DNA of 64,000 bases, from positions 1 to 64,000 of IMG/VR virus record IMGVR_UViG_3300045303_000172. One strand, given 5' to 3'. Position numbers and translations under genes: made by a program. Of the stretch, positions 7,258-14,594 are shown one piece after another (within the stretch, counting starts at the first letter, position 1; each line of letters starts with the position of its first letter). This stretch comes from a virus. Below the pieces are notes generated by a model. That model saw only the letters and a program-made list of their open reading frames with translations, searched no databases and was not told the DNA's origin.

Positions 7258-8288
7258 GGGCAAGAATTGTTATCGGTGCCTCCTTCGGTGATGAATCGAA
7301 GGGGGCCTGCGTCGATTGGCTTTGTTCCAAAGGCGCGGGCGTTGTTGTCCGGTTTAACGGCGGCGGGCAGGCAGGGCATACTGTTGTAACTCCAGACGGC
7401 GACCGTCACGTCTTCCGACACTGCGGAAGTGGCACACTACTTGGGGTGCCGACATTCTTGTCGCAGTACTTCGTTTGCAATCCTATCCTGTTCTTTGCTG
7501 AGCGGCAGCAGCTCATTGAACTCGGATACCATCCCGTCGTGTTCGCGCACCCGGAGTGCCTTGTGACCACATTCGCAGACATGCTCATCAACCAGATCAA
7601 GGAAACCAAACGCGGGAGCGCCCGCCATGGTTCCTGCGGGGTTGGCTTCCATGAAACAATCGTTCGTTCCCAGGTGAAGGAGCTCAAGATCACCATGGGC
7701 GACCTTTGGAATGGAGTGAACATCGAACCGCAGCTTGCCGAGATTTGCGACAAATACGCCCGCTATCGTGTCGGCCATAAATTCGACGAACCTGAAGCCT
7801 GCAAGGCTTTCATCGAAGCCTGCCGAGACTTCGCTCAGTGCATTCACCCGGCAGGCATTGGTCAGTGCAAAGATCCGGTGTTTGAGGGGGCCCAGGGCTT
7901 GTTGCTGGATCAGAACAACAAGGAATTTTTCCCACACCTGACGCACTCAAATACCGGGATGCGGAACATCGAAGTGCTCTGCGCTCAGGCGGGAATCACG
8001 GACAAGGAGATTTACTACGTGAGCCGGACTTACCTGACGCGCCATGGAGCTGGCCCGCTGCCAGGCGAAGACCCGACGATGTCCTTCGAGGACAACACAA
8101 ATCACCAGACGCGCTTTCAAGGCTCGCTCAGATTCGCTCCGCTTGACGAACGCTCGCTGATTTCACGGTGCAAAGAGGACGCTGGATCAAATGGCTTTAA
8201 GCTGGTCCTGACTCACTGCGACCAACTGCCAGCGAAGATCGAAGCCGATCATTATGCTTGGGGTCCGACCAGGAAGGACATGAAATAA
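7254..8288 (+). CDS. adenylosuccinate synthetase-like enzyme, PurZ candidate
   Basis: 344 residues, shorter than cellular PurA (about 430) and close to phage PurZ. The GTP loop reads GASFGDESKGACVD at residues 8-21, so Asp13 and Lys16 of the PurA numbering are kept but Gly15 is Ser. Then come VVRFNGGGQAGHTVV and RTYLTRHGAGPLPGED (near 265). PurA joins IMP and aspartate. PurZ joins dGMP and aspartate on the way to 2-aminoadenine DNA. The short length and the RHGAGPLP segment favour PurZ, but characterised PurZ enzymes are reported to differ at the catalytic Asp, which is retained here. No DatZ, MazZ or matching polymerase is visible in this window. Confidence 0.8.
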   Translation: MRARIVIGASFGDESKGACVDWLCSKGAGVVVRFNGGGQAGHTVVTPDGDRHVFRHCGSGTLLGVPTFLSQYFVCNPILFFAERQQLIELGYHPVVFAHPECLVTTFADMLINQIKETKRGSARHGSCGVGFHETIVRSQVKELKITMGDLWNGVNIEPQLAEICDKYARYRVGHKFDEPEACKAFIEACRDFAQCIHPAGIGQCKDPVFEGAQGLLLDQNNKEFFPHLTHSNTGMRNIEVLCAQAGITDKEIYYVSRTYLTRHGAGPLPGEDPTMSFEDNTNHQTRFQGSLRFAPLDERSLISRCKEDAGSNGFKLVLTHCDQLPAKIEADHYAWGPTRKDMK

Positions 8289-8290
8289 AT

Positions 8291-8725
8291 ATGAAAGCAA
8301 TCAGCCTTTGGGAGCCGTGGGCATCGGCAATGGCTCTCGGAGTGAAACACAACGAAACCCGTAGTTGGCCGACCTGTCACCGTGGTGACTTAGTGATCTG
8401 CGCGGCCAAGCGACCAATTGACGATTTTAGCTGGAAGCTTGTGGAGCTATTCGGCGTGGACGTTGAGACATTCCAACTTGGTTACGGGAACGCCTTATGT
8501 GTCGTTGACCTTTGTGAGTGCGCGAATACAGAAGATTTCCAGGGCGCGACACCTCTGCATCTGACCGCAGTTGAGGCGATGCTTGGCAACTACGAACCGA
8601 GGCGCTTTGCTTGGTTAACTCGGAACTGCCGAAAGCTCAGGCGACCAGTCCAGGTCCGTGGCCAGCAAGGACTCTGGACGCTCAATGATGCGACAAACTC
8701 TGCCATTCTCGCGCAAATCCAATGA
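8291..8725 (+). CDS. ASCH-domain protein
   Basis: 144 residues from ATG 8291. The ASCH signature is at the N-terminus: LWEPWASAMALGVKHNETRS (G-x-K-x-x-E-x-R), then GDLVICAAK and ALCVVDLCEC strands, ending PVQVRGQQGLWTL. ASCH domains are RNA- or nucleotide-binding beta barrels, and some members are amidohydrolases acting on modified nucleosides. It directly follows the PurZ-like gene, so a role in nucleotide modification is possible but unproven. Confidence 0.8.
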   Translation: MKAISLWEPWASAMALGVKHNETRSWPTCHRGDLVICAAKRPIDDFSWKLVELFGVDVETFQLGYGNALCVVDLCECANTEDFQGATPLHLTAVEAMLGNYEPRRFAWLTRNCRKLRRPVQVRGQQGLWTLNDATNSAILAQIQ

Positions 8726-9067
8726 GCGCGCCCAAGCCCCGCCGTCTAATGACGCCCGACGAGATGCAGGCCGTCGAACGGATGCACTGTGTCCGTTACC
8801 TGCCAGCATCTTGGGAAAAACGTTTCATGCGCGATCTGTCGTCCGGCGAGACGATCACCGAGGCGCAAGCCCCGCAGTTGTGGCGGCTGTTCGTGCGTTA
8901 CAGGAAGCAGCTTCCAGACTTTCCTGACAAAGCGCGGCTGCTCAAAGTGGCCGAGAGCTTAGCCGCGCCCGATCTTCGGCAAACTCGAAGCCGCTCGACG
9001 TGAGCAGGCGCGTATCGACAAGATGAAGGCTGACTATGCGGCAGCGATGAACACCTCAAACAAATGA
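8722..9067 (+). CDS. hypothetical phage protein, apparent +1 frameshift
   Basis: The ATG at 8722 overlaps the upstream stop. Read straight, the frame ends at 9003 (93 residues). After the in-frame CCC at 8968-8970, moving +1 gives a second coding-like stretch (IFGKLEAARREQARIDKMKA) that ends in a TGA at 9065-9067 overlapping the next ATG, exactly as neighbouring genes do. The restored protein would have 114 residues. The core (VRYLPASWEKRFMRDLSSGE near 22-41) resembles a common small phage family of unknown function. The disruption may be an extra base, decay, or +1 recoding. Confidence 0.6.
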
Positions 9068-9384
9068 AAAACGAAAAGACCGCCGAAGAACTCTTTGACT
9101 ACAACATCGTCCGCCGCTGGAAGGAGCGCGAGCAGGCGAAGAAGCTGAGCCAGTTGCATTCAAAGCTGAGCGAATTCCTGAACGACTTCAAAACGGCCAG
9201 TTCAACGATCCTTGCACGGACACAGCCGGAATACGAGGAACCCATGGCCAAATACTTCGTGTCACAGTTGGGCGCAATAGAACTCTGCCTCATGCTCGTT
9301 CGGACATCGAGCGAAGGCATAATTTTTAGTCCCAAGGGCTGGCAAAAGGAAACTCCGCGACCGGCTGACCCGTCGGCAAACTGA
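9064..9384 (+). CDS. hypothetical helical protein
   Basis: 106 residues from ATG 9064, whose ATGA overlaps the frameshift-restored end of the previous gene. Strongly helical and charged at the N-terminus (ELFDYNIVRRWKEREQAKKL). No family recognised. Confidence 0.55.
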   Translation: MKNEKTAEELFDYNIVRRWKEREQAKKLSQLHSKLSEFLNDFKTASSTILARTQPEYEEPMAKYFVSQLGAIELCLMLVRTSSEGIIFSPKGWQKETPRPADPSAN

Positions 9385-9385
9385 T

Positions 9386-9817
9386 ATGCGACGCCGTCTC
9401 TCCTTTTTCAAAGTCTACGGCCCCGTCGACCCAGCAGCGGAGGAACGGAGGATACTCGCCCGGATGTTTACGACGCCTTGGCAGCAATTCCAGCCACACG
9501 AACCAGATCGACAGTTCGTAAACGACTTCTTTTCCGGGCGATCCATTGACGCTTCACTTTACAACTGCGTCATGGTCGAACCTCCGCGGCGAACGCTTCG
9601 CACTCGCGTCCACACCGTCGCTTTCGACGACGCCGAGTTCAATCGAGCAGTCGAAGCGATAAAACTCGGCGGTTTCAGCGGAAACAAGATGCACAAATTC
9701 TGGCCTGCCGCACTCCCGCCAGTCGCCGCCGTGGACTGGAGCCCTCCCGAGATTCGCCCTGACTGCGAGTTTCAGCGGGAGCCCGCAGCTAATCCGATTC
9801 GGAACTCGTTCGTTTAG
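9386..9817 (+). CDS. hypothetical protein
   Basis: 143 residues from ATG 9386, one base after the previous stop. Arg-rich start (MRRRLSFFKVYGP). No recognisable motif. The placement in a continuous run of co-directional small genes supports coding. Confidence 0.5.
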   Translation: MRRRLSFFKVYGPVDPAAEERRILARMFTTPWQQFQPHEPDRQFVNDFFSGRSIDASLYNCVMVEPPRRTLRTRVHTVAFDDAEFNRAVEAIKLGGFSGNKMHKFWPAALPPVAAVDWSPPEIRPDCEFQREPAANPIRNSFV

Positions 9818-9839
9818 AAACACCCAACAAAGGAACACC

Positions 9840-10115
9840 ATGAGTATCGCCTATCATCCTGCCCCAGAGATAAACTCTTGCATTGAACGAGAAGCCGCCG
9901 AGGCTGAGCGCATTGATATGGCCGCTGGATACCCGCCTCGCTGGTGGCAATGCCCAGACTGCGGAGCATCTCACAATCGAGGTCACTTCGGAGTGATTGG
10001 AAATCACCGTTGCCTCCGGTGTGGCTACACTGGGGATGGAGGTGTCATGGCGGAAACCAGAGATGGCTTGGCTCAGGGCAGTGCGACTGATTCCGGTAGG
10101 GTTCCACCCTATTGA
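9840..10115 (+). CDS. small zinc-ribbon protein
   Basis: 91 residues from ATG 9840 with a clean zinc ribbon: CPDCGASH near residue 38 and CLRCGYTG near 58. The C-terminal third is low-complexity and probably disordered. A ribosome site (AAAGGA) lies just upstream at 9829-9834. Function unknown; it likely binds nucleic acid or protein. Confidence 0.55.
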   Translation: MSIAYHPAPEINSCIEREAAEAERIDMAAGYPPRWWQCPDCGASHNRGHFGVIGNHRCLRCGYTGDGGVMAETRDGLAQGSATDSGRVPPY

Positions 10116-10145
10116 CCGCCGCTTTGCCCAGTGCCACGCTTAACC

Positions 10146-10553
10146 ATGCCTATTTCCATTCCTGACCGTGCTGACGTCTTGGCTGACCATCTCAACGGTG
10201 TGAACAACACTATCCAATCCCTTCACGCGAAGGCCATGAGCCTTAACGAATCGGACCTCATCGTTGTTCGGCGTGCGGACCTGCAATCGCTGGTGACGGA
10301 ACTGACTGCGTTGCAGAAGCTCGCCTTGGTGGACCCAACAGTCACCGCAAAGCCCGCTCCTGCCGCCGCTCCTGCGCCCATTCTTCCGTCCCCCCCTGTG
10401 GACGTGCCGCCGCCCACCCGTGGAGCCGCCTACGATGCCCTGGAACGCTCCGGTATGCCCTACGAGCAATGGGTCGTGCAGACGCCAGAGGGTCGCGCCT
10501 GGGTTGCGGAGCACACTGCCAAGCCGCACGCTTCGCATAAGAAAGTTGCTTGA
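10146..10553 (+). CDS. hypothetical protein with Ala/Pro-rich linker
   Basis: 135 residues from ATG 10146; a GTG 15 bp upstream is an alternative start. Helical N-terminal half, then a Pro/Ala-rich linker (near 70-95), then a short C-terminal domain with GAAYDALERSGMPYEQW. No family recognised. Confidence 0.5.
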   Translation: MPISIPDRADVLADHLNGVNNTIQSLHAKAMSLNESDLIVVRRADLQSLVTELTALQKLALVDPTVTAKPAPAAAPAPILPSPPVDVPPPTRGAAYDALERSGMPYEQWVVQTPEGRAWVAEHTAKPHASHKKVA

Positions 10554-10704
10554 CGGCTGCTTTGCAATCGGCGAGAGTCGCGACGTGCTGACTAGTCTAC
10601 AGCGTCACATGATCGCCTCCAATTTCGGATACGTTCAAGCGTTCGGGTTCCGCGCAAGCGGGCCGGAAGAGATCGCCGGTAGGCTAGATCCGAACCATTA
10701 CTGA
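10546..10704 (+). CDS. possible small protein with TTG start
   Basis: 52 residues if started at TTG 10546, overlapping the previous gene by 8 bp. The core FGYVQAFGFRASGPEEIAGR looks protein-like. The start codon is uncertain and no family is recognised. A strong stem-loop follows the stop at once. Confidence 0.35.
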   Translation: MLDGCFAIGESRDVLTSLQRHMIASNFGYVQAFGFRASGPEEIAGRLDPNHY

Positions 10705-10894
10705 ACTGCCCGCCCTGAGATCCGGGGCGGGCGATTCTTTTTACGTTCAATACCTCATTCGCGCTGAACGCGAGGGCTTCGGCACTTGGTTTAATGAAAC
10801 ATCAGCTATCAAGATCGCCGATCAGCAGTCCTTCCCGTGGGTTAAATGCCTGCGGGACGAGCGTAAAGGCTTCTCCAGTTGTGCCAGCCAGTAA
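10697..10894 (+). CDS. open frame without a standard start codon
   Basis: An open frame from 10688 to a TAA at 10892-10894 encodes coding-like sequence (FYVQYLIRAEREGFGTWFNE, then IADQQSFPWVKCLRDERKGF) but has no ATG, GTG or TTG. ATT 10697 is the best candidate. It overlaps the stem-loop at 10708-10742. It could be a remnant of a larger gene or a rare-start gene. Confidence 0.25.
   Translation: MTELPALRSGAGDSFYVQYLIRAEREGFGTWFNETSAIKIADQQSFPWVKCLRDERKGFSSCASQ
10708..10742 (+). terminator. rho-independent terminator candidate
   Basis: A perfect 8-bp GC stem, GCCCGCCC at 10708-10715 with GGGCGGGC at 10725-10732, is followed within 3 bases by TTCTTTTT. It ends the run of small genes that began near 8291. 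An open frame reads across it, which slightly weakens the call. Confidence 0.6.
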
Positions 10895-10913
10895 TGGCGG
10901 GTGGCGGCAGAAA

Positions 10914-11175
10914 GCAGGGGTTACTTCACCCTGCCCCGAATTAGCACACAAGGACCGGGTAATCTGTCATAACGCGAAAACTGTCCAGGACCCCAGGACT
11001 TTAGTGGGGCGAACACAGCAATCACGTTGGTCACGCGTAACGGGTGGGCAATTCCCCCGCCCGGATCGAGCAAGCACTCGGCGTAACAGGTCTTGACGGT
11101 TAGGCTTAGGGCGCCCCTGATGAAGGGGTTCGTGCGTTTCCTCTAAGTCGTTGCAACTCAACGTTGCAAGTTTTT
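10914..11175 (+). ncRNA. gene-free region with a series of stem-loops, possible structured RNA
   Basis: Between 10895 and 11241 I see no convincing gene. It holds five hairpins in a row: 10914-10934, 10991-11009 (CCCCA/TGGGG), 11041-11063 (CGGGTGGG/CCCGCCCG with one G-U pair), 11114-11128 (CCCCT/AGGGG) and 11151-11169 (TTGCAAC/GTTGCAA) followed by TTTTT at 11171-11175. The last could be a terminator. A 5' leader or small RNA ahead of the reductase-like gene would fit; there is no family match. Confidence 0.25.
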
Positions 11176-11241
11176 CTCATTGGGTTGGCCGCGTACTTTG
11201 ATGAACACAGCATTCGAATTCAGATTAAGAGCCAGTCGCTT

Positions 11242-12036
11242 ATGACAGAATCCTTGGTCCCTCAAATCTGGTCCTGCGGAGGCGGCACCCAATCCTGCGC
11301 CATCGCCGCCCTGATCGTTCAAGGCCGACTCCCGAAGCCGCACCTGTCCGTCATAGCGGACACCGGGCGCGAGATGCCGACGACATGACAGTACCTGGAC
11401 GCCGTTCTTCGCCCCGCGCTCGCCAAAGTTGGAGTTGAGATAGTTCGCGTGAAAAAGGACGAATGGGCGACCCCAAGGGGTCGCCTCCTGTTTGCAACCA
11501 GCGGCCAGTTGATGATTCCGGCTTACACGAATCAGAGCGGGGAAGCATCGAAGCTGTCCGCCTTCTGTTCGGCCGCTTGGAAACAAGAAGTCGTGGACCG
11601 CTGGCTGTCGATCACGCACGACCTGACGCGCAGTAAATACGTCAAGTGGATCGGGTTCTCCCGCGATGAGAAAACCCGCATCCTTCGAATGCAGAACGGC
11701 GAAGAATGGAAGTCCGGCCTGATCCGGTTCCCGCTGCACGATGACTTTCCGATGCGGCGGCACGAGGCTATCAAGCTCGTTCAGGACATGGGTTGGCCAA
11801 AGCCGCCACGCAGCCGGTGCTTCGATTGTCCCAACCAGTCGGACATGGAATGGTATGAGGTTAAGACAGATTACCCAGAACTGTTCGCCAGCGCCGTTGA
11901 ACGTGACGAGACTATGCGTCAGCGTGATCCGCACGCTTTCCTGCACAGCTCGGTAAAGCCCCTCCGGGACGCAAACCTTGATCCGAAGGAAGACTTGTTC
12001 AGTGCCGGGTGCGCGAGTGGAGAGTGCTTCCTTTGA
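11242..12036 (+). pseudogene. PAPS-reductase-like (PP-loop) protein interrupted by an in-frame UGA
   Basis: The ATG at 11242 opens a PP-loop family protein: WSCGGGTQSCAI near residues 10-21, then ADTGREMPTT. The frame then meets TGA at 11386-11388. The same frame continues for over 200 codons with clear homologous character: QYLDAVL, later PRSRCFDCPNQSDMEWYE and a C-terminal GCASGECFL. Relatives usually have Trp at the TGA position (TTWQYLD-like), so a single TGG-to-TGA change explains it. Phage members of this family are of unknown substrate, and some relatives act in DNA phosphorothioation. Nonsense mutation, sequencing error and readthrough are all open. Confidence 0.7.
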
Positions 12037-12056
12037 ACCTAACCCCAAATTCTCCC

Positions 12057-12398
12057 ATGAATGCCGAACTTGCTCCGTCGCTATGGACTCAATCTCCATC
12101 CGTTATATCGGAATGCATCTCGATTCTCCAAACCCTGCTCGAACTCCACCGGAAGATGCGTTTCTTTGGTGACGAGTTCCTTCCGTTGGACGCGCCCTGC
12201 GATACTTGCCGACCTGGCCAGCCAAGAGCCGATAGTCCAGCCGTAGCGTTACTTTGTTCACTCGGAATCGCACGCTACTGCGCGACCTGTTCGGATGACA
12301 GTGTGCCTGATTGCTCAATACGGCTTTTGATTTGCAGGAAGGCGGACGCCGAAGAAATTGTGCGGCGCTACACCAATAAACTAGCCTCCATCCTATGA
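12057..12398 (+). CDS. hypothetical Cys-containing protein
   Basis: 113 residues from ATG 12057; the frame is open a little further upstream but that part overlaps the previous gene. Contains CDTCRPG near 46 and YCATCSDDSVPDC near 73-85, suggesting zinc binding. No family recognised. Confidence 0.5.
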   Translation: MNAELAPSLWTQSPSVISECISILQTLLELHRKMRFFGDEFLPLDAPCDTCRPGQPRADSPAVALLCSLGIARYCATCSDDSVPDCSIRLLICRKADAEEIVRRYTNKLASIL

Positions 12399-12745
12399 AT
12401 GCCGAAAATCAACCACTGACCGAAAGCGAGAACGCGCTTATTGCCGCCGTTCGCGCCTCTGAAACACACAACTGCGTTGACTGCGGACGGCCGCTGATAC
12501 GCAAGGATCACGTTTTCTTGCCACCCGAGGAAAGATTTTCTGGACGGTGCTATGAGTGCCGCGAAAAGCAACGACCCGCGCCGTGCGAACCGATCACCAC
12601 CGGAAACGAACCGATTGTTGGCGGTGATTGGACATTCAAAGAGGCAGCGGAGCAGTCCATCTTGGCTGATTTTGGGAAAGACCGAACTTGCCCACAATGC
12701 GAGCAGCGCGTTGAAAAGTGCAACTGCTGGATGGGGCGTTCTTAA
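12395..12745 (+). CDS. zinc-finger-like hypothetical protein
   Basis: 116 residues, overlapping the previous stop by 4 bp. Two Cys knuckles flank a helical middle: NCVDCGRPL (near 26) with RCYECREK (near 51), and TCPQCEQRVEKCNCW near the end. Possibly two zinc sites. Function unknown. Confidence 0.55.
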   Translation: MNAENQPLTESENALIAAVRASETHNCVDCGRPLIRKDHVFLPPEERFSGRCYECREKQRPAPCEPITTGNEPIVGGDWTFKEAAEQSILADFGKDRTCPQCEQRVEKCNCWMGRS

Positions 12746-12764
12746 TTTGGAGATTGGATCAGAA

Positions 12765-12899
12765 ATGATGAGCGACGGTAATACAGGCAGCGGCCAGAGA
12801 GCCCTCGAAAGAGGAAAGCTTCAACGCGTCGGACGATGCCGCAGGGATGCGGATGAATGCTATGCCCAATCTCCTTTCCTTAGGAATCCAAAGACATGA
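12765..12899 (+). CDS. possible 44-residue basic protein
   Basis: Starts at one of two adjacent ATGs (12765 or 12768) and overlaps the next ATG by 4 bp, matching the local style. Composition is basic and Cys-containing (GRCRRDADECYAQS). The ribosome site is weak and there is no family, so this is tentative. Confidence 0.35.
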   Translation: MMSDGNTGSGQRALERGKLQRVGRCRRDADECYAQSPFLRNPKT

Positions 12900-13114
12900 A
12901 ACTATCCGAACTATTACGAAACGCACAAACGACGTTCGACCGGCACGGCGATATGGAAGTCTGGATCGAGGCACTCCCCGGAGAGCAAATCGACGCCTCG
13001 GACACCGAAATTGATACCACCAGGATCGGTGGTCGCGCCTTCACGATCATGTCCGAAGACGCGGACAAATGGCGCAACGCACGCGAAGACGCGGTAATGG
13101 GGCATCGCTTATGA
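12896..13114 (+). CDS. small hypothetical protein
   Basis: 72 residues from ATG 12896 (begins MKLSELLRNAQTTFDRHGDM). The pattern LxELLxxAQxxxxxxGDxEVW is common in small phage proteins of unknown role. It overlaps the neighbours on both sides. Confidence 0.55.
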   Translation: MKLSELLRNAQTTFDRHGDMEVWIEALPGEQIDASDTEIDTTRIGGRAFTIMSEDADKWRNAREDAVMGHRL

Positions 13115-13332
13115 GTTTGCCAGTCTGCCCTCGATGTAGAAGGCGCATGCATTACGAAGATACGCGAGACGAAGAAGGGCGCGTTGAACAAGCTTGGTAC
13201 GAGTATCCGTCTTGCGACATCAAGCTTCCAATCAGCTACCGCATCTTTCGCAACTGTAACGTCTGTGGGCGCACGCTCCTGCGCGAGGACGAGTTTGCCG
13301 CCGGAGTGTGTGCCATCTGCGCCAACGAATAA
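13111..13332 (+). CDS. zinc-ribbon protein
   Basis: 73 residues from ATG 13111, overlapping the previous stop. CPRCRRRM near residue 6 and CNVCGRTL near 50 plus CAICANE at the C-terminus suggest a double zinc ribbon. Function unknown. Confidence 0.55.
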   Translation: MSLPVCPRCRRRMHYEDTRDEEGRVEQAWYEYPSCDIKLPISYRIFRNCNVCGRTLLREDEFAAGVCAICANE

Positions 13333-13339
13333 AATCCAA

Positions 13340-13585
13340 ATGACGACCTTTCTTGACGGCCCAGCCAAGGGTCAATGCCTGTCGCTTAGGCGATCTCCAG
13401 AGTTGTTACGAGTCGTCGAACTCAACGGCAAATGGGATGCCCTAGACCAGCCAGAGGACGAGCCGAAACCAGGAGAAAAGGTCCACATTTACCGCTTAGT
13501 TGAGCATCTTGGTTCAGCCATGCTATGCCGTCGAGGCGGTGGGGGCGGGCTTTGCCAGATTGCCAAATACAAACTTGACGTATGA
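13340..13585 (+). CDS. small phage protein (FLDGPAKG type)
   Basis: 81 residues from ATG 13340. The N-terminus FLDGPAKGQCLSLRRSPELL and the tail HIYRL recall a widespread small phage family of unknown function (from memory). A Gly-rich stretch follows near residue 62. Confidence 0.55.
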   Translation: MTTFLDGPAKGQCLSLRRSPELLRVVELNGKWDALDQPEDEPKPGEKVHIYRLVEHLGSAMLCRRGGGGGLCQIAKYKLDV

Positions 13586-13854
13586 AACCTCGATGGATGA
13601 GGCGGCGGGTAGCTTGCCCCGAATGCGGACAGTGCTACGGAATTGATGGCCCAGCTAACCCGAAAGGCGAGCTCGATCTACACAAAGCCATGCCGCCCAC
13701 CTACAAATTGGGGCCTGGTGGTGGCGCAACCTACCCGAAAGGCTTTACCTGCCTGACCTGCAAGGCGCATTTCGCGGTTGGAGACTTCTGGGATGAACAA
13801 CACGAGAAATGGGATCGAACCATGAAGGAGGAAGACGATGCCATCGACGCTTAA
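13582..13854 (+). CDS. zinc-ribbon protein
   Basis: 90 residues from ATG 13582. ACPECGQCYG near 11 and TCLTCKAHF near 56 form a likely zinc ribbon with a long insertion. It overlaps both neighbours (4 bp and 17 bp). Function unknown. Confidence 0.55.
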   Translation: MKPRWMRRRVACPECGQCYGIDGPANPKGELDLHKAMPPTYKLGPGGGATYPKGFTCLTCKAHFAVGDFWDEQHEKWDRTMKEEDDAIDA

Positions 13855-14098
13855 AATCCCATCCCACACCGAGCACCACTGCGAGCCGTGCGAATTCCAC
13901 AAGCGCACCGGAGCCTTGTTCGTGCGTTGCGGCGAAGGCTCTTGGATTCGTTATGCCTGCACTCATCCAGACGCATTTAGTCCACCGCTTCAATCACGGG
14001 GAATGTTCGCCCAAGAAGGCCGCGACATTGGCAAGACAGAGAAGCAACCGGATTGGTGCCCACTCAAACGAGAGAAGTCACGGGCGGACGGGGCTTAG
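13838..14098 (+). CDS. small Cys-rich phage protein
   Basis: 86 residues from ATG 13838. HHCEPCEFHKRTGALFVRCG near residues 13-32, a CTHPD and a terminal PDWCPLKR give a spaced Cys/His set typical of a small metal-binding phage family. Function unknown. Confidence 0.55.
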   Translation: MPSTLKIPSHTEHHCEPCEFHKRTGALFVRCGEGSWIRYACTHPDAFSPPLQSRGMFAQEGRDIGKTEKQPDWCPLKREKSRADGA

Positions 14099-14116
14099 GG
14101 CAACCAAGAGAAAAAT

Positions 14117-14308
14117 ATGCTGAACCTACCCATCACCCGCAGCCAAGGCGAGATGCTCGTCGATCTGCTGGAAGGCGAGCCAACGATTGAGTCTCAGGAC
14201 GAGCGCAACGAGCTGGCCGCTGAAATCCGGCGACTTTTCGGCATGAGCACGAAGGAAAGATCCGACGAAGTTAAGCAGAAGTTCGGACCGATCACCAAAT
14301 ACACCTAA
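14117..14308 (+). CDS. hypothetical helical protein
   Basis: 63 residues from ATG 14117 (begins MLNLPITRSQGEMLVDLLEG). Acidic and helical. No family recognised. Confidence 0.45.
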   Translation: MLNLPITRSQGEMLVDLLEGEPTIESQDERNELAAEIRRLFGMSTKERSDEVKQKFGPITKYT

Positions 14309-14342
14309 ACCTTCCGCATCCTGATCCCTCTGGAGCCGCCAA

Positions 14343-14594
14343 ATGAAATTCATCGAACACCTTCGAGCGCATCAGTTTTACCGCCTCATCTGCGCTGAGA
14401 TGGGTTGGAAATCCGAACTTCCAGCGATCCGCCCGCGCCCGAAGTGGTTCCACCTCCTCAAGCGCAAGCCCGACGGAAACTGGTCGCTCTCCATGATCCT
14501 GCTGGATAAATGGCTCGTTACACCGTGGGAGAAACTCTGGTTCCGATTCTGGGATGCTTGCGTTTGGGTAGCGCTTAAACTCGGCGTGCTCTGA
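14343..14594 (+). CDS. hypothetical protein, last gene of the early block
   Basis: 83 residues from ATG 14343. Trp-rich C-terminus (EKLWFRFWDACVWVALKLGV) that could be amphipathic or membrane-associated. Its 3' end overlaps the convergent mega-protein gene by 20 bp, so transcription from both sides meets here. I see no obvious terminator. Confidence 0.5.
   Translation: MKFIEHLRAHQFYRLICAEMGWKSELPAIRPRPKWFHLLKRKPDGNWSLSMILLDKWLVTPWEKLWFRFWDACVWVALKLGVL

Noticed and set aside
10794-11096. Plus-strand frame of 100 residues
   Set aside because: Low-quality composition across the hairpin region; no ribosome site or family.
11386-11388. Genome-wide reassignment of UGA to Trp
   Set aside because: Many genes end at TGA with overlapping starts, so UGA works as a stop here; only this one codon is odd.
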